Below are positions 29,222 through 38,119 of a stretch of DNA of 64,000 nt, one piece after another. The stretch covers positions 161,846-225,845 of the forward strand of contig NZ_JAAKZG010000010.1 of the NCBI RefSeq assembly GCF_011045115.1, written 5' to 3'. Source of the stretch: Mesorhizobium zhangyense (GTDB lineage Bacteria; Pseudomonadota; Alphaproteobacteria; Rhizobiales; Rhizobiaceae). Numbering within the stretch: position 1 is the stretch's first letter; the number at the start of each line of letters is the position of its first letter. The position numbers and the translations under genes were made by a program. The notes under the pieces are model-generated. The model searched no databases. It worked only from the letters and a program-made list of their open reading frames with translations, and had not been told where the DNA came from.

Positions 29222-29310
29222 TTGACAGTGATTCGCGGATTTGCGATTCTCAGCTTGCTACAGACTTGAGAAGGGCTTCCGTGACGGCAACGTTCGGGGG
29301 CCTTTTTCTT
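29222..29310 (+). ncRNA. incA: Antisense RNA (ctRNA/incA) between repB and repC
   Basis: On the strand opposite to repABC there is TTGACA at 29222-29227, a 17-bp spacer, and GATTCT at 29245-29250 as a -10. Transcription would start near 29257. AAGG(G)CTTCCG at 29271-29281 pairs with CGGGGGCCTT at 29295-29304 and is followed by a T run: a rho-independent terminator. The predicted transcript is about 54 nt, the size and place of the ctRNA that represses RepC synthesis and determines incompatibility in repABC replicons. Confidence 0.85.
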
Positions 29311-29317
29311 TTGCGGT

Positions 29318-30358
29318 TTAGTCTCCTGTTTTGGTCTTTTCGGTTTGCCTGAAGGCCTGATACAGCCCCTCCAGGTTCTGCGAAATCCAGTCGCCAAAGC
29401 GCGTGCCATCCTTGTCCTTCAAGGCGAGCGTGAACGCCTTTCCGGTGGTTTTCATCGTTACGCTGAGGGATTTGTCGGCGGGCACCCATGACGTGGTGCT
29501 TGCCTGGGCTTTGTCCTGATGGAGGGCGGCTCCATTCTTCAGTTCTTCCGATGGAAGAAAATCGAAAAGGCTGTTGAACCGTTCATCCGAATCCGATTCG
29601 CCGAATTCAGTCCGTGCAACATAGGCAACGGCCCTGGCTGCATTTCCGTGAATGCGGAATTTGAGCGAGAGATCGTACCAACGGTCGCGGCCAATGCCGC
29701 GTGCTGCTCCAACGGCTTCGATGATCGCCACCGGAATTTGCTTGGTCACCGAAGCCATCTTCGACACGACGGTCTTGTTTACCGACAGCGCGGTCATGAT
29801 TATCTGGTTGTCGAAGCCGCTTTCGGCGAGCTTTGCCGCAAATATCGCACGCTCGATGAAGGAGAGATCGGCGCGTGCGCTGTTTTCCTGGCCCTGGGCG
29901 ACGACATGCTCGCGATCGGTGAGGGGTTTGACCACCGCCCGCACCGGTCTGCCCAGCAGCCTTGCCGCCTTGACGCGGCGATGACCAAAAACGATCTGAT
30001 AGCGGTTCTCTGACGTTGGATGCGGCCGCACGAGGATCGGGGAGTCCTGCCCCCGCTCCTTGATTGCCTCGACCAGCTCGTCTAGGCGCGCATCGTCCTG
30101 CTCCATGCGATCGAGCACGAATGAGCTGTCCATCTGATCGGGATCCAGCTCGATGACGCTTTCGCCGGCGAGCAGCTTCCGTTCGATTTCTTGCGCTGCT
30201 TCGACCTTGGTTGCCATTTCATCGGCGGCTCGGCTCATCATGCCAAAGGCGCCCCTGCCACTGCGCGGCGACGGGATAGGAGCGGTGGGGGCGTCGGGGT
30301 TTACTGCCGTAAACTCGTCCTCTTCGAGGAGGCCCGCCAGAAGGCCTTTACGTGACAT
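29318..30358 (-). CDS. repB: Plasmid partition protein RepB (ParB family)
   Basis: 346 aa. The N-terminus MSRKGLLAGLLEEDEF is the conserved RepA-contact region. The ParB/Spo0J CTPase part contains SPILVRPHP, YQIVFGHRRVKAARLLGRPV and ENSARADLSFIERAIFAAKL, followed by the HTH (NQIIMTALSVNKTVVSKMAS). It binds parS and, with RepA, segregates the replicon. It starts 39 bp after repA. One of the two parS palindromes is embedded in its own codons 15-20. Confidence 0.96.
   Translation of the reverse strand: MSRKGLLAGLLEEDEFTAVNPDAPTAPIPSPRSGRGAFGMMSRAADEMATKVEAAQEIERKLLAGESVIELDPDQMDSSFVLDRMEQDDARLDELVEAIKERGQDSPILVRPHPTSENRYQIVFGHRRVKAARLLGRPVRAVVKPLTDREHVVAQGQENSARADLSFIERAIFAAKLAESGFDNQIIMTALSVNKTVVSKMASVTKQIPVAIIEAVGAARGIGRDRWYDLSLKFRIHGNAARAVAYVARTEFGESDSDERFNSLFDFLPSEELKNGAALHQDKAQASTTSWVPADKSLSVTMKTTGKAFTLALKDKDGTRFGDWISQNLEGLYQAFRQTEKTKTGD
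30299..30314. promoter_or_regulatory. parS: parS-type centromere palindrome inside repB
   Basis: GTTTACTGCCGTAAAC fits the repABC parS pattern GTTNNCNGCNGNNAAC exactly. It lies within repB codons 15-20. An identical copy is found upstream of repA. Confidence 0.85.
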
Positions 30359-30397
30359 CTCGAAGTCCTCCTGTCAGAGTTTTTCCGCGAAACATCG

Positions 30398-31609
30398 TCA
30401 TACCCTCCCCCAAGCCTGATGGATCAGGTCGGTAACTTCGCCGTTGACTGAGTGCAACGCTTCCATTGCCCGGTCATAGGTCGACCGGGTCAGCTGGTTT
30501 CGTTCAACCTCGTAAAGCGTCTGCTTGGTGATGCCGGCATCCGAAATGGCTGTGCTTTTCACCATTTCGTTCTTCAAGACATAGTCGCCAAACAGCGCCC
30601 GCATGAAATGCACCATCTGCGCCTGAGGACCGTCGCCAGGCTCAAAGCGCGTGACAAGATAGCGGAACCAATCGAGGTTCATGTTGCCGCCACCGCGCTT
30701 GATGGGGTTGAGGATCTCTCCGAGCATCAGCAGGAACTGGCACATCGACATCACATCGAGCATTTGTGGATGCACGGTGATAAGAACTGCCGTTGCCGAG
30801 GAAAGCGCCGTCAGCGTCAGGTAGCCGAGTTGCGGTGGGCAATCGAGCACGATCACATCATAGCGGTCCTGCACTTCGGAAAGTGCAGTATCGAGGCGGG
30901 TGAAAAAGACCCGGCCGATATCGCGTGTTCCCTTTTCGGCAAGAACCAGCGGCGTGTCGTACTCGAACTCCTGCAGGTCGAGGGCAGCGGGTACGATGTC
31001 CAGTCCCGGGAAATTGGTAGGCTTGATGAGCGCCGAAAGCGGTTTGCGCCCGTCGTCATAGCGGAGTGCCTCATAGAGGCTTTCATCCTGGTCGATTTCC
31101 GGCCGGAAGCCATGGAGTGCCGATAGCGAGGCCTGCGGATCGAGATCGATGGCCAGCACACGATGCCCGGTGAGGGCGAGATGCTGGCAAAGATGCGCGG
31201 TCGTCGTTGTCTTGCCCGAACCGCCCTTGAAGTTCACCACGGCAACGATCTGAAGATGCTCTTCGCCGCGCCGGTGCGGAACGTAATTTTTCACCTCGGA
31301 GCGGCCGTTCTTGTCGAGCCAGTGACGCATCTCCTGCATCTGCTCCGCAGTATAGGAGCGGCGGCCCGTCGGCGTGACGGCAGGCTGGGGACCTTTACCC
31401 TCCAGCGAGAGGTTCTTGAGGTGACCGGAACTGATACCGAGATAGCTCGCGACTTCGGCAAGCTGGAAGGGCCGTAAGGTCTTCTGGGCATTGGGCGGAA
31501 AGCTATCCAGCCGGTGCTTTTGCAATCGCTTGGACAACTCGCTACCCTGTTTCAGGATGAGCTGGTCGAAGTCTGACAGCGCGTTGTTGAAGCCGGGTGC
31601 GATATTCAT
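30398..31609 (-). CDS. repA: Plasmid partition ATPase RepA (ParA family)
   Basis: 403 aa. An N-terminal HTH-like part (RPFQLAEVASYLGISSGHLK) used for autorepression precedes the deviant Walker A VVNFKGGSGKTTTTAHL near residue 125; VLAIDLDPQASLSALHG and VIVLDCPPQLGYLTLTALSS complete the ParA ATPase. The ATG at 31609 has GGAAAAGG upstream; an earlier TTG is less likely. RepA-RepB drive segregation and repress the operon promoter, expected in the 31610-31750 region. Confidence 0.96.
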   Translation of the reverse strand: MNIAPGFNNALSDFDQLILKQGSELSKRLQKHRLDSFPPNAQKTLRPFQLAEVASYLGISSGHLKNLSLEGKGPQPAVTPTGRRSYTAEQMQEMRHWLDKNGRSEVKNYVPHRRGEEHLQIVAVVNFKGGSGKTTTTAHLCQHLALTGHRVLAIDLDPQASLSALHGFRPEIDQDESLYEALRYDDGRKPLSALIKPTNFPGLDIVPAALDLQEFEYDTPLVLAEKGTRDIGRVFFTRLDTALSEVQDRYDVIVLDCPPQLGYLTLTALSSATAVLITVHPQMLDVMSMCQFLLMLGEILNPIKRGGGNMNLDWFRYLVTRFEPGDGPQAQMVHFMRALFGDYVLKNEMVKSTAISDAGITKQTLYEVERNQLTRSTYDRAMEALHSVNGEVTDLIHQAWGRV

Positions 31610-31697
31610 GGGCGCCTTTTCCAAAATGCGAATTTTCAAATCATCCGCAAAGAAAGCGCATTTTGTCCCGATTCGGATATGGGAGCAAGGAATTTAG

Positions 31698-31714
31698 GGT
31701 TAACAAAAGGTTAA
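31698..31714. repeat. Tandem GGTTAAC repeats upstream of repA
   Basis: GGTTAAC occurs twice, 10 bp apart, within the AT-rich leader about 90 bp upstream of the repA start. GTTAAC is itself palindromic. It may be part of the repA promoter/operator, but I have no direct support for that. Confidence 0.35.
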
Positions 31715-31733
31715 CGCCGATTCAATGCTGCGG

Positions 31734-31749
31734 GTTTACTGCCGTAAAC
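31734..31749. promoter_or_regulatory. parS: parS-type centromere palindrome upstream of repA
   Basis: Exact second copy of GTTTACTGCCGTAAAC, about 125 bp upstream of the repA start. It matches the repABC centromere pattern and should bind RepB. Confidence 0.85.
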
Positions 31750-32327
31750 TTCGTCGACGGGTTATTTTAATACAGGTTCTGCAGTGAAGGAATCTCTCGC
31801 CGCCGCAGAGTAGCGCATTCCGATTCGGGTGAGAAGCAACGCAATAGTGTGTGCCGTCGCTCCTGTGTCTTGATCGAAAGCTGGTCGCTGATAGCTGTAA
31901 CCGTGCGCGAGCAGGCACCGGCTCTGATATACAAGATTGGAATTGCGGCGAGGCTCGCGATGTCAGGCATCGAATGAACATAAAGAACACGCTAGTTCTC
32001 GGACATGCATTCCTCCTTGCGGAGACGGGGTCCGCATGGAGCCTTCGAATTTCCTGGAGGGTCACAGGTCGGTGCGCCAACCTCGCTCAGCCAGGTTCCC
32101 GCATGAAGGCGCCCTTCCTTCCGTGAATGCCGTTAGACACGCGGCGTTAAGAAGGGGCTTGCCGTACGCCGAAAGCGTCGTACAATGTTTCGTAACGTTC
32201 TGTGGCTATGATTTTCATGCGTTCCGCACTCGTCATAGGCCTGACCCCGAGATGGTCAAAACTGCTTGTTTCTTTCGCCAAACAAGCGATCAATGCGGCC
32301 CCGCAGCAAGTCAACGTAAGAACCATA
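31750..32327. other. repA upstream region, no gene seen
   Basis: Divergent promoter region of repA and the RHE_PE00001 gene. Beyond the parS site I see only short frames without family resemblance. Confidence 0.5.
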
Positions 32328-32347
32328 TAGCTTGACTAACGAAGCTA
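32328..32347. promoter_or_regulatory. Inverted repeat at the RHE_PE00001 promoter
   Basis: TAGCTT at 32328-32333 and AAGCTA at 32342-32347 are perfect complements across 8 nt. A TTGACT lies inside (32332-32337), and the start codon is 17 bp downstream of the repeat. The gene product has a helix-turn-helix, so autoregulation is possible. Confidence 0.45.
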
Positions 32348-32363
32348 GGCTATTGTACTTTCA

Positions 32364-33485
32364 ATGGCTTACCAGTTCACCCCTTTGTCTCTTGAAAGGC
32401 TTCTGGTCCCGGTTACGCGGGCCGGCGAGGCGTTGACGAGGCTCGACGAGCGTCTTGCCCGGTCCCCGGTTCGAGAAGGCTGGATCGGCCGCATGCACTT
32501 TCATGACGCGGTCGCAGCATTGTGGGTTCAAGGCGAACTGGTCCATATCGAGGATCTTGTCCTGCATGATGCCCGCATGGATATCCGTGCGCCCACGCAT
32601 GAGCTTACGCGCGCACATTCAATGCTGCGCACCCGCCGCAAGATACTCGCCAACAAGCCGGACTGGGCGCTCAGTAGAGATGGAATGCGCCAACTTGCCG
32701 GGAGCGGGGCCATGGAGGAGGAACCCGACGACGTTGTCACCCTGGGAGGGGAGGGGACCCCCGGTGCAGGGCCCCTTGACGGCTTTGATGACGATGAGCC
32801 CTCAAACCGCCTTGCGGGGGAATTTGCCACGATCGATGCCGTGCTGGAGCGGTCAAGCGCTGTCCTTGACGGGCTTGAGACGAAGTCCAGATCGCTCTCG
32901 GCGCCGGAGCGCGATTCCCTGATATATGATCGCGACTGGAACGAGGGAGAAAGACTTTCCGAATGGAACACGGTCGTCGCGCAAACCGAAGGCCTGCCGG
33001 CCGTGCTGCGCGCGGCCATTCTCAGCGACGCCTGGAGCGAGATCGAAGTTTTGCAGCATGCATCCTGGCTCGGCCCATTGTTCGTCGCGGCGCTTTTGCG
33101 GCAGACGGCCATCACCACAAACCATCTCGCTTGCCTCAACATCGGACTGCGAAACATCCCGATAGAGCGCCGCCGTTCACGCGACAGGACCACACGATTG
33201 CTGGCGTTTCTCGATGCCATTCATCAATCAGCCCTCGCCGGCCTCAAGGAACATGATCGCCTGATGCTGGCGCGCGAACAGATGGAGCGGCGTTTGAAAA
33301 ATCGCCGGTCGAGTTCCAATCTGCCCCGCTTGATTGAAATGGTGCTGGCGCGGCCGCTGGTTTCGACGACGATGATCCAGTCGGAACTCAAACTGACGCG
33401 GCAAGGCGTGCTGAATCTGGTCGGCGAGCTCAATCTGCGCGAGATAACGGGCCGCAAGCGGTTTCAGGCGTGGGGCGTGGTCTGA
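32364..33485 (+). CDS. RHE_PE00001 family protein (DUF1612, helix-turn-helix)
   Basis: 373 aa. N-terminal domain: REGWIGRMHFHDAVAALWVQ and GELVHIEDLVLHDARMDIR, characteristic of this rhizobial-plasmid family. The C-terminal DUF1612/HTH part (LVSTTMIQSELKLTRQGVLN) reads as a winged helix. Between them lies an acidic, low-complexity linker (about residues 115-150). The biochemical role is unknown. It sits divergently next to repABC, where family members commonly occur. Convergent with nadC, with only 34 bp between the two stops. Confidence 0.85.
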   Translation: MAYQFTPLSLERLLVPVTRAGEALTRLDERLARSPVREGWIGRMHFHDAVAALWVQGELVHIEDLVLHDARMDIRAPTHELTRAHSMLRTRRKILANKPDWALSRDGMRQLAGSGAMEEEPDDVVTLGGEGTPGAGPLDGFDDDEPSNRLAGEFATIDAVLERSSAVLDGLETKSRSLSAPERDSLIYDRDWNEGERLSEWNTVVAQTEGLPAVLRAAILSDAWSEIEVLQHASWLGPLFVAALLRQTAITTNHLACLNIGLRNIPIERRRSRDRTTRLLAFLDAIHQSALAGLKEHDRLMLAREQMERRLKNRRSSSNLPRLIEMVLARPLVSTTMIQSELKLTRQGVLNLVGELNLREITGRKRFQAWGVV

Positions 33486-33523
33486 GGAACCAGCCGGTCT
33501 GTCTAAGGCACCTTGTTCCTCAG
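33482..33523. terminator. Long-loop inverted repeat spanning two convergent stop codons
   Basis: CTGAGGAAC at 33482-33490 and GTTCCTCAG at 33515-33523 are perfect complements across 24 nt. The first arm contains the RHE_PE00001 stop codon and the second contains the nadC stop codon. It could end transcription from both sides, but there is no T tract. Confidence 0.4.
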
Positions 33524-34374
33524 GATGTCAGGACGTCCAGCCCGATGTCGAGTACCGGCGCGCTGTGGGTCAGCCAACCGATGGAGATGAGATCGACGCC
33601 AGTTGCCGCGATAGCCGGGGCTGTTGCGGGCGTCACGCGGCCGGAAGCCTCGGTGATGACGCGTCCGCCGACCATCGTCACGGCGCGTCGCAGATCCTCG
33701 GTAGACATGTTGTCCAGCAGCACTGCATCGACGCCCACGGTAAGTGCGATCTCAAGCTGGTCGAGCGTGTCTATCTCGACCTCGATCTTCACCATGTGGC
33801 CGGCATAGGCCCGCGCGCGTTCAATGGCGGTGCGGATATCGCCGGCGATGGCGATATGGTTGTCCTTGATGAGCACTGCGTCATCAAGCCCGAACCGGTG
33901 GTTGGAGCCGCCGCCCGCGCGCACCGCGTATTTCTCGACGGCTCTCAGGCCGGGCGTCGTCTTGCGGGTGCAGACGATTTTCGCCTTGTGTCCTTGCACT
34001 GCCGTCACGACTGAATGGGTCGCAGTGGCGATACCGCTCAAATGACAGAGAAAGTTGAGAGCGGTTCGCTCGGCAATCAAAAGGCTACGCGCAGAACCAC
34101 TAACTTCGGCAATGACATCGCCGGCCACGATCGCGCTGCCGTCGGGCTGTTTGATTTCCATTTCGATTGCTGGATCGATCAGGCGGAACGCGAGTGCTGC
34201 AAGATCAAGCCCGGCTACAACACCCGGCTGGCGCGCGGAGAAAATCATCCGCCCGTGCTGGTCTGCGGGAACGATCGCATCCGTGGTGACATCGCCGGCC
34301 CGGCCGAGATCCTCGAGCAGGGCGGTTCGCACCAACGGTTCGAGCATGACGGCTGGAAGTGGGGGAAGGTTCAT
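33520..34374 (-). CDS. nadC: Nicotinate-nucleotide pyrophosphorylase (quinolinate phosphoribosyltransferase)
   Basis: 284 aa. Active-site text includes VCTRKTTPGLRAVEKYAVRA, GGGSNHRFGLDDAVLIKDNH and IKVEID-type KIEVEIDTLDQLEIAL, then the C-terminal ASGRVTPATAPAIAATGVD. It converts quinolinate and PRPP to nicotinate mononucleotide, the third step of de novo NAD synthesis. It starts 3 bp after nadB, so the operon is tight. Confidence 0.96.
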   Translation of the reverse strand: MNLPPLPAVMLEPLVRTALLEDLGRAGDVTTDAIVPADQHGRMIFSARQPGVVAGLDLAALAFRLIDPAIEMEIKQPDGSAIVAGDVIAEVSGSARSLLIAERTALNFLCHLSGIATATHSVVTAVQGHKAKIVCTRKTTPGLRAVEKYAVRAGGGSNHRFGLDDAVLIKDNHIAIAGDIRTAIERARAYAGHMVKIEVEIDTLDQLEIALTVGVDAVLLDNMSTEDLRRAVTMVGGRVITEASGRVTPATAPAIAATGVDLISIGWLTHSAPVLDIGLDVLTS

Positions 34375-34377
34375 CGA

Positions 34378-35928
34378 TCAGGCACTCCGGGCCAGTTGCA
34401 TCGGAAATTCGTCCGTCAGTTTGTTTGCGAAATCGATCGCTTCATCGAGGCTGATGAATGACCGCCGTGCGACGGCGGCCTTTTGTGGAAAATCCGTCCG
34501 GCAATGCGCGCCACGGCTCTCTTGACGCTGCATGGCACTGACGGCAGCCATCAATCCGACCACGGCCGGATCGGAGGCTGCATCCTGGTTCGACGCCAGT
34601 GGGAGGAGGGCGGCGATCGCATCGCGCAGTTCGTCATCACAGCGCTCGACGCCGAGGGCGCGAGAAACAATCGGACGCACGGAAGATGGGTCGGGTCGTG
34701 GTGGTATGCGCGCGGGCATCGATGGCCGGCAGGAGTAGGTTGCCGTTTCAGCCACGCTCGTAGCGACCCAACCGGCCGTGACCACCGCTTCGGTCAGCGA
34801 ATTGCTGGCGAGGCGGTTGGCGCCATGCAATCCCGTTGCGGCGACTTCGCCGCATGCCCAGAGGCCGGCGACAGAACTGCGGCCGGCTTCGTCGACGGCG
34901 ATGCCGCCCATATGATAATGCGCTGCGGGCCGCACCGGAATTGGCTCTAATGCCGGATCCAGTCCTGCCTCGTGGCAGAAGCCCGCTATTGCCGGGAAGC
35001 GGGCAGCAAAATTTGCGCCGGGCTTTTCGCGTGCATCCAGAAAGACGCGGTGGCCCTTGGCGAGATGGCGGAAGACCCCGCGCGCCACCGCATCGCGTGT
35101 CGCCAATTCGCCGCCCGGCAAATCTTTGAGGAAGCGGAAGCCATTTTCATCGATCAGAATTGCGCCTTCGCCGCGCACCGCCTCGCTGATGAGCCGCATC
35201 GGCCGGGCTAGGCCATCGAGCGCGGTCGGATGAAACTGGACGAACTCGAGATCAGAGAGCACCGCACCTGCGCACGCAGCAAGCGCCAGCCCTTGGCCGA
35301 AAGAGCCGAGTGGATTGGTGGTGTCATGAAACAACCCGCCGATGCCGCCGGTGGCAAGAACCACCCTTCCCGTCAAAAGCGTCACGTCGCCAGATGCTCC
35401 GGCGGCGAGCACGCCGGCGATCGCGTTGTCGTCGATCAACAGTCGCCGCGCTTCCATCCCTTCGAGAACCGTGATCGACGGTGTGCGACGGACGGCGGCA
35501 GCAAGCGCGCGAACCAGTTCCGAGCCGGTGGCATCGCCTGCCGCATGAACAATGCGGCGGCGTGAATGGGCGGCCTCAAGACCGAGCCGCATCGTCCCGG
35601 ATGGCGTTCGGTCGAAGGCGACGCCAAGGCGCTCAAGCGCTTCGATCGCTGCAGGTGCCGCCTCGACAATTCGCTTCGTTGTTGCTGCGTCGCAGAGCCC
35701 GTCGCCGGCGGCCAGTGTATCGGCAAGGTGGAGTGCGGGGCTGTCGTCGGCGCCGAGGCTTGCCGCCAACCCGCCCTGGGCGAGCACGCTGGATGCCTCC
35801 GCGCCGAGAGGCGCCTTGGTGAGCAGTACGACCGGCTCGGGCGCCAGTGCCAGCGCCGTCATCATGCCGGCAATGCCGCCACCGATGACAATCGGCCGGC
35901 CGGAAAGATCGTGAGCGTCCGTGATCAT
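34378..35928 (-). CDS. nadB: L-aspartate oxidase
   Basis: 516 aa. The FAD-binding [17 protein letters not shown], the [20 protein letters not shown] stretch, [15 protein letters not shown] near the active site, and [20 protein letters not shown] with [18 protein letters not shown]. It oxidises L-aspartate to iminoaspartate for NadA. The ATG at 35928 overlaps the nadA stop by 4 bp; a longer upstream frame is an overlap artefact. Confidence 0.96.
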   Translation of the reverse strand: MITDAHDLSGRPIVIGGGIAGMMTALALAPEPVVLLTKAPLGAEASSVLAQGGLAASLGADDSPALHLADTLAAGDGLCDAATTKRIVEAAPAAIEALERLGVAFDRTPSGTMRLGLEAAHSRRRIVHAAGDATGSELVRALAAAVRRTPSITVLEGMEARRLLIDDNAIAGVLAAGASGDVTLLTGRVVLATGGIGGLFHDTTNPLGSFGQGLALAACAGAVLSDLEFVQFHPTALDGLARPMRLISEAVRGEGAILIDENGFRFLKDLPGGELATRDAVARGVFRHLAKGHRVFLDAREKPGANFAARFPAIAGFCHEAGLDPALEPIPVRPAAHYHMGGIAVDEAGRSSVAGLWACGEVAATGLHGANRLASNSLTEAVVTAGWVATSVAETATYSCRPSMPARIPPRPDPSSVRPIVSRALGVERCDDELRDAIAALLPLASNQDAASDPAVVGLMAAVSAMQRQESRGAHCRTDFPQKAAVARRSFISLDEAIDFANKLTDEFPMQLARSA

Positions 35929-36899
35929 ACCGCCAGCATGCGCTCGACGGCGAGCCGCGCACGAACTGCTACACTGGCATCGATCGTCACGGCGTAACGA
36001 TTTTTTTCCAGCGCAGTGCGGATGTTGCTGAGCGTGATGCGCTTCATATGCGGGCACAGATTGCAGGGGCGGATGAAATCGACATCTGAATGGTCGACGG
36101 CGACATTGTCGCTCATCGAGCACTCGGTCATCAGCACGACCCGCGCCGGTTTTTTCTGCCCGACATAATCTGACATGGCCGCGGTGGAGCCGGCAAAGTC
36201 GGCTTCCGCGACAACCTCCGGCGGGCACTCGGGATGGGCGAGCACGGTGATGCCGGGATGAGCCTCGCGCAGCTCGCGGATGTCGGCCGGCGTAAAGCGC
36301 TCATGCACTTCGCAATGGCCCTTCCAGGCGATGATCTCGACGTCCGTCTGGGCGGCGATGTTCTGCGCCAGATATTCGTCGGGCAGCATGAGCACGCGCG
36401 GCACACCGAGCGATTCTACGACGGCTTTCGCATTTCCGGACGTGCAGCATATGTCGGATTCGGCCTTCACCGCAGCCGAGGTGTTGACATAGGTGACGAC
36501 CGGCACGCCGGGATAGCGCTGGCGCAGCAGGCGAATGTCCTCGGGCGTGATCGAGTCGGCCAGCGAGCAACCAGCCGCCATGTCGGGGATCAGCACCGTC
36601 TTGCCCGGATTGAGGAGCTTGGCCGTCTCGGCCATGAAATGCACGCCGGCAAGAACGATCACGTCGGCCTCGACCGTCATGGCTTTGCGGGCCAGAGCCA
36701 GACTGTCGCCGACAATGTCGGCGACGCAGTGGAAGATTTCCGGCGTCTGATAGTTATGCGCCAGGATAACGGCATTGCGTTCGCGCTTGAGCGCAAGGAT
36801 GGCATCTATGTCGTCCGAAAAGACCGGCCATTCGATTGGCGGGATGACCCGCTGAACCCGGTCGTAGAGCGAGGCTGAGGTAAGCGACATGCCGGACAT
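35925..36899 (-). CDS. nadA: Quinolinate synthase
   Basis: 324 aa. It condenses iminoaspartate with dihydroxyacetone phosphate using a [4Fe-4S] cluster. Candidate cluster Cys lie in [19 protein letters not shown] and the C-terminal [27 protein letters not shown] and [20 protein letters not shown] are signature stretches. Two starts are possible (36899 or three codons later). It is the first gene of nadABC, directly downstream of two operator palindromes. Confidence 0.96.
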   Translation of the reverse strand: MSGMSLTSASLYDRVQRVIPPIEWPVFSDDIDAILALKRERNAVILAHNYQTPEIFHCVADIVGDSLALARKAMTVEADVIVLAGVHFMAETAKLLNPGKTVLIPDMAAGCSLADSITPEDIRLLRQRYPGVPVVTYVNTSAAVKAESDICCTSGNAKAVVESLGVPRVLMLPDEYLAQNIAAQTDVEIIAWKGHCEVHERFTPADIRELREAHPGITVLAHPECPPEVVAEADFAGSTAAMSDYVGQKKPARVVLMTECSMSDNVAVDHSDVDFIRPCNLCPHMKRITLSNIRTALEKNRYAVTIDASVAVRARLAVERMLAV

Positions 36900-36912
36900 T
36901 TTCCAACCCTAT

Positions 36913-36931
36913 TATGCTCGAAGTGAGTATA
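36913..36931. promoter_or_regulatory. NadQ-type operator, copy 1
   Basis: TATGCTC (36913-36919), 5 nt, GAGTATA (36925-36931): a 19-bp palindrome with one mismatch, ending 14 bp upstream of the nadA start. Confidence 0.7.
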
Positions 36932-36940
36932 AGATAGGCA

Positions 36941-36959
36941 TATGCTTACCTTGAGCATA
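36941..36959. promoter_or_regulatory. NadQ-type operator, copy 2
   Basis: TATGCTT (36941-36947), 5 nt, GAGCATA (36953-36959): same layout as copy 1, one mismatch, centre 28 bp away. It lies between the nadQ stop and nadA. Confidence 0.7.
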
Positions 36960-36966
36960 AGGATTG

Positions 36967-37914
36967 TCAAGCCCGTGAAAGAGGCAATTTTGTTCCTGCG
37001 ACGGTTTGTTCCGCCAGCACGGCGTGACGAAAGCGGAACAGCTTGGCCGGACGCCCGCCAGTGTCGGAGGTCGTCTCGCCCGTCTCCTCGACAAGGTCCT
37101 GCTGTTCGATGAGGCGGCGGAAGTTCTGCTTGTGAACGAGCAGTCCGGCCAGCGCCTCGACGGCGCGTTGCAATTGCAGCAACGTGAACACCGGCGGCAT
37201 CAGTTCGAACACGACCGGACGGTATTTGATCTTGGTGCGCAGCCGGGCAATGCCGGTTGCGAGAATGCGCCTGTGGTCGGCGATCATCGACCGGCCGGCG
37301 ATGAGTTGCGCGTTGCTGCTTTTGCGTCCGCGCAGCGCTTCCTCGACGAGAGCGGCCTCAAACAGTAGCTCGTAGCGCTGCAGAACGAATTCCTCGTTCC
37401 AGCCGCGATCGTCCAGGCCGAAGGCAATGCTCGCGCGCTGCCAGCGGTCGCGGCGCGTTTCCATATCGTCCGCCTCGTCGGCCCAGAGCCGGAGGCGGGG
37501 CGCCAGAACTTCGGAGAGGATTGATGGCGGCCCGGCGCGATGGTCTTCCCAGGGAAAATAATCGTACCAGCTGCGCCAGCCGGATTTTTTCGAACTGTCC
37601 GCCTGGTCCTCTCGGGTCAGGCCGAGATAGCTGATCGAGATGACGCGCTGCGTGCGCTCGCCGCCGGTCCGGTCGCGGTCGGCAAAAGTATAGAGCTGCT
37701 CGATATAGCCGAGCGGATGGCCGGTCTGCTGTTCGACCCAGTCCCGCAGTCCCGATTGCAGCGAGCGGTGGCTGAGTTCGAACGGACCCGAGGGCAGGGC
37801 GCTGGCCTGCTGGATGGTCAGAACCGAAGGCTGGCCATTCGTGACGGCGACCAGAACGGCGATAAGGTCGGCGGCGATGGCGTGACGCTCGTGGGGTCTT
37901 TCGGTCTCTTTCAT
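36967..37914 (-). CDS. nadQ: NUDIX-like/winged-helix transcriptional regulator of NAD synthesis (NadQ type)
   Basis: 315 aa from the chosen start. The N-terminal half is a degenerate Nudix-like fold (VLVAVTNGQPSVLTIQQASA, then LGYIEQLYTFADRDR and VISISYLGLTREDQ) without a complete Nudix catalytic box. The C-terminal half has MPPVFTLLQLQRAVEALAGL and FRRLIEQQDLVEETGETTSD, with GGRPAKLFRFRHAVLAEQ as a winged helix. This is the COG4111/NrtR-like layout named NadQ in alphaproteobacteria, where it is linked to nadABC. It is encoded on the same strand just upstream of nadA, and two palindromes lie between them. An upstream frame extension has no family resemblance. Confidence 0.8.
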   Translation of the reverse strand: MKETERPHERHAIAADLIAVLVAVTNGQPSVLTIQQASALPSGPFELSHRSLQSGLRDWVEQQTGHPLGYIEQLYTFADRDRTGGERTQRVISISYLGLTREDQADSSKKSGWRSWYDYFPWEDHRAGPPSILSEVLAPRLRLWADEADDMETRRDRWQRASIAFGLDDRGWNEEFVLQRYELLFEAALVEEALRGRKSSNAQLIAGRSMIADHRRILATGIARLRTKIKYRPVVFELMPPVFTLLQLQRAVEALAGLLVHKQNFRRLIEQQDLVEETGETTSDTGGRPAKLFRFRHAVLAEQTVAGTKLPLSRA

Positions 37915-38119
37915 CGCCTGGCTGTCTTGTCCCGTCCTGATCTCCCAAACGCGGCTCCAGATTCGCACTGGTGGGCCGCCATGTTCGTATCCTTGGCAGT
38001 TTTTGACCCGCGCACCTACAAAAATCTGCCCGGGAATCATTACCCACAAATGACGATGGGGAAGGACGCATCGGCTGCTAGGACGAAGCGGTAAACGGGC
38101 TCGCGTCCGAACCTCTCGA

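Noticed and set aside
31698..31714. GGTTAAC pair as a further parS
   Set aside because: It lacks the GTTNNCNGCNGNNAAC layout; kept only as a tandem repeat.
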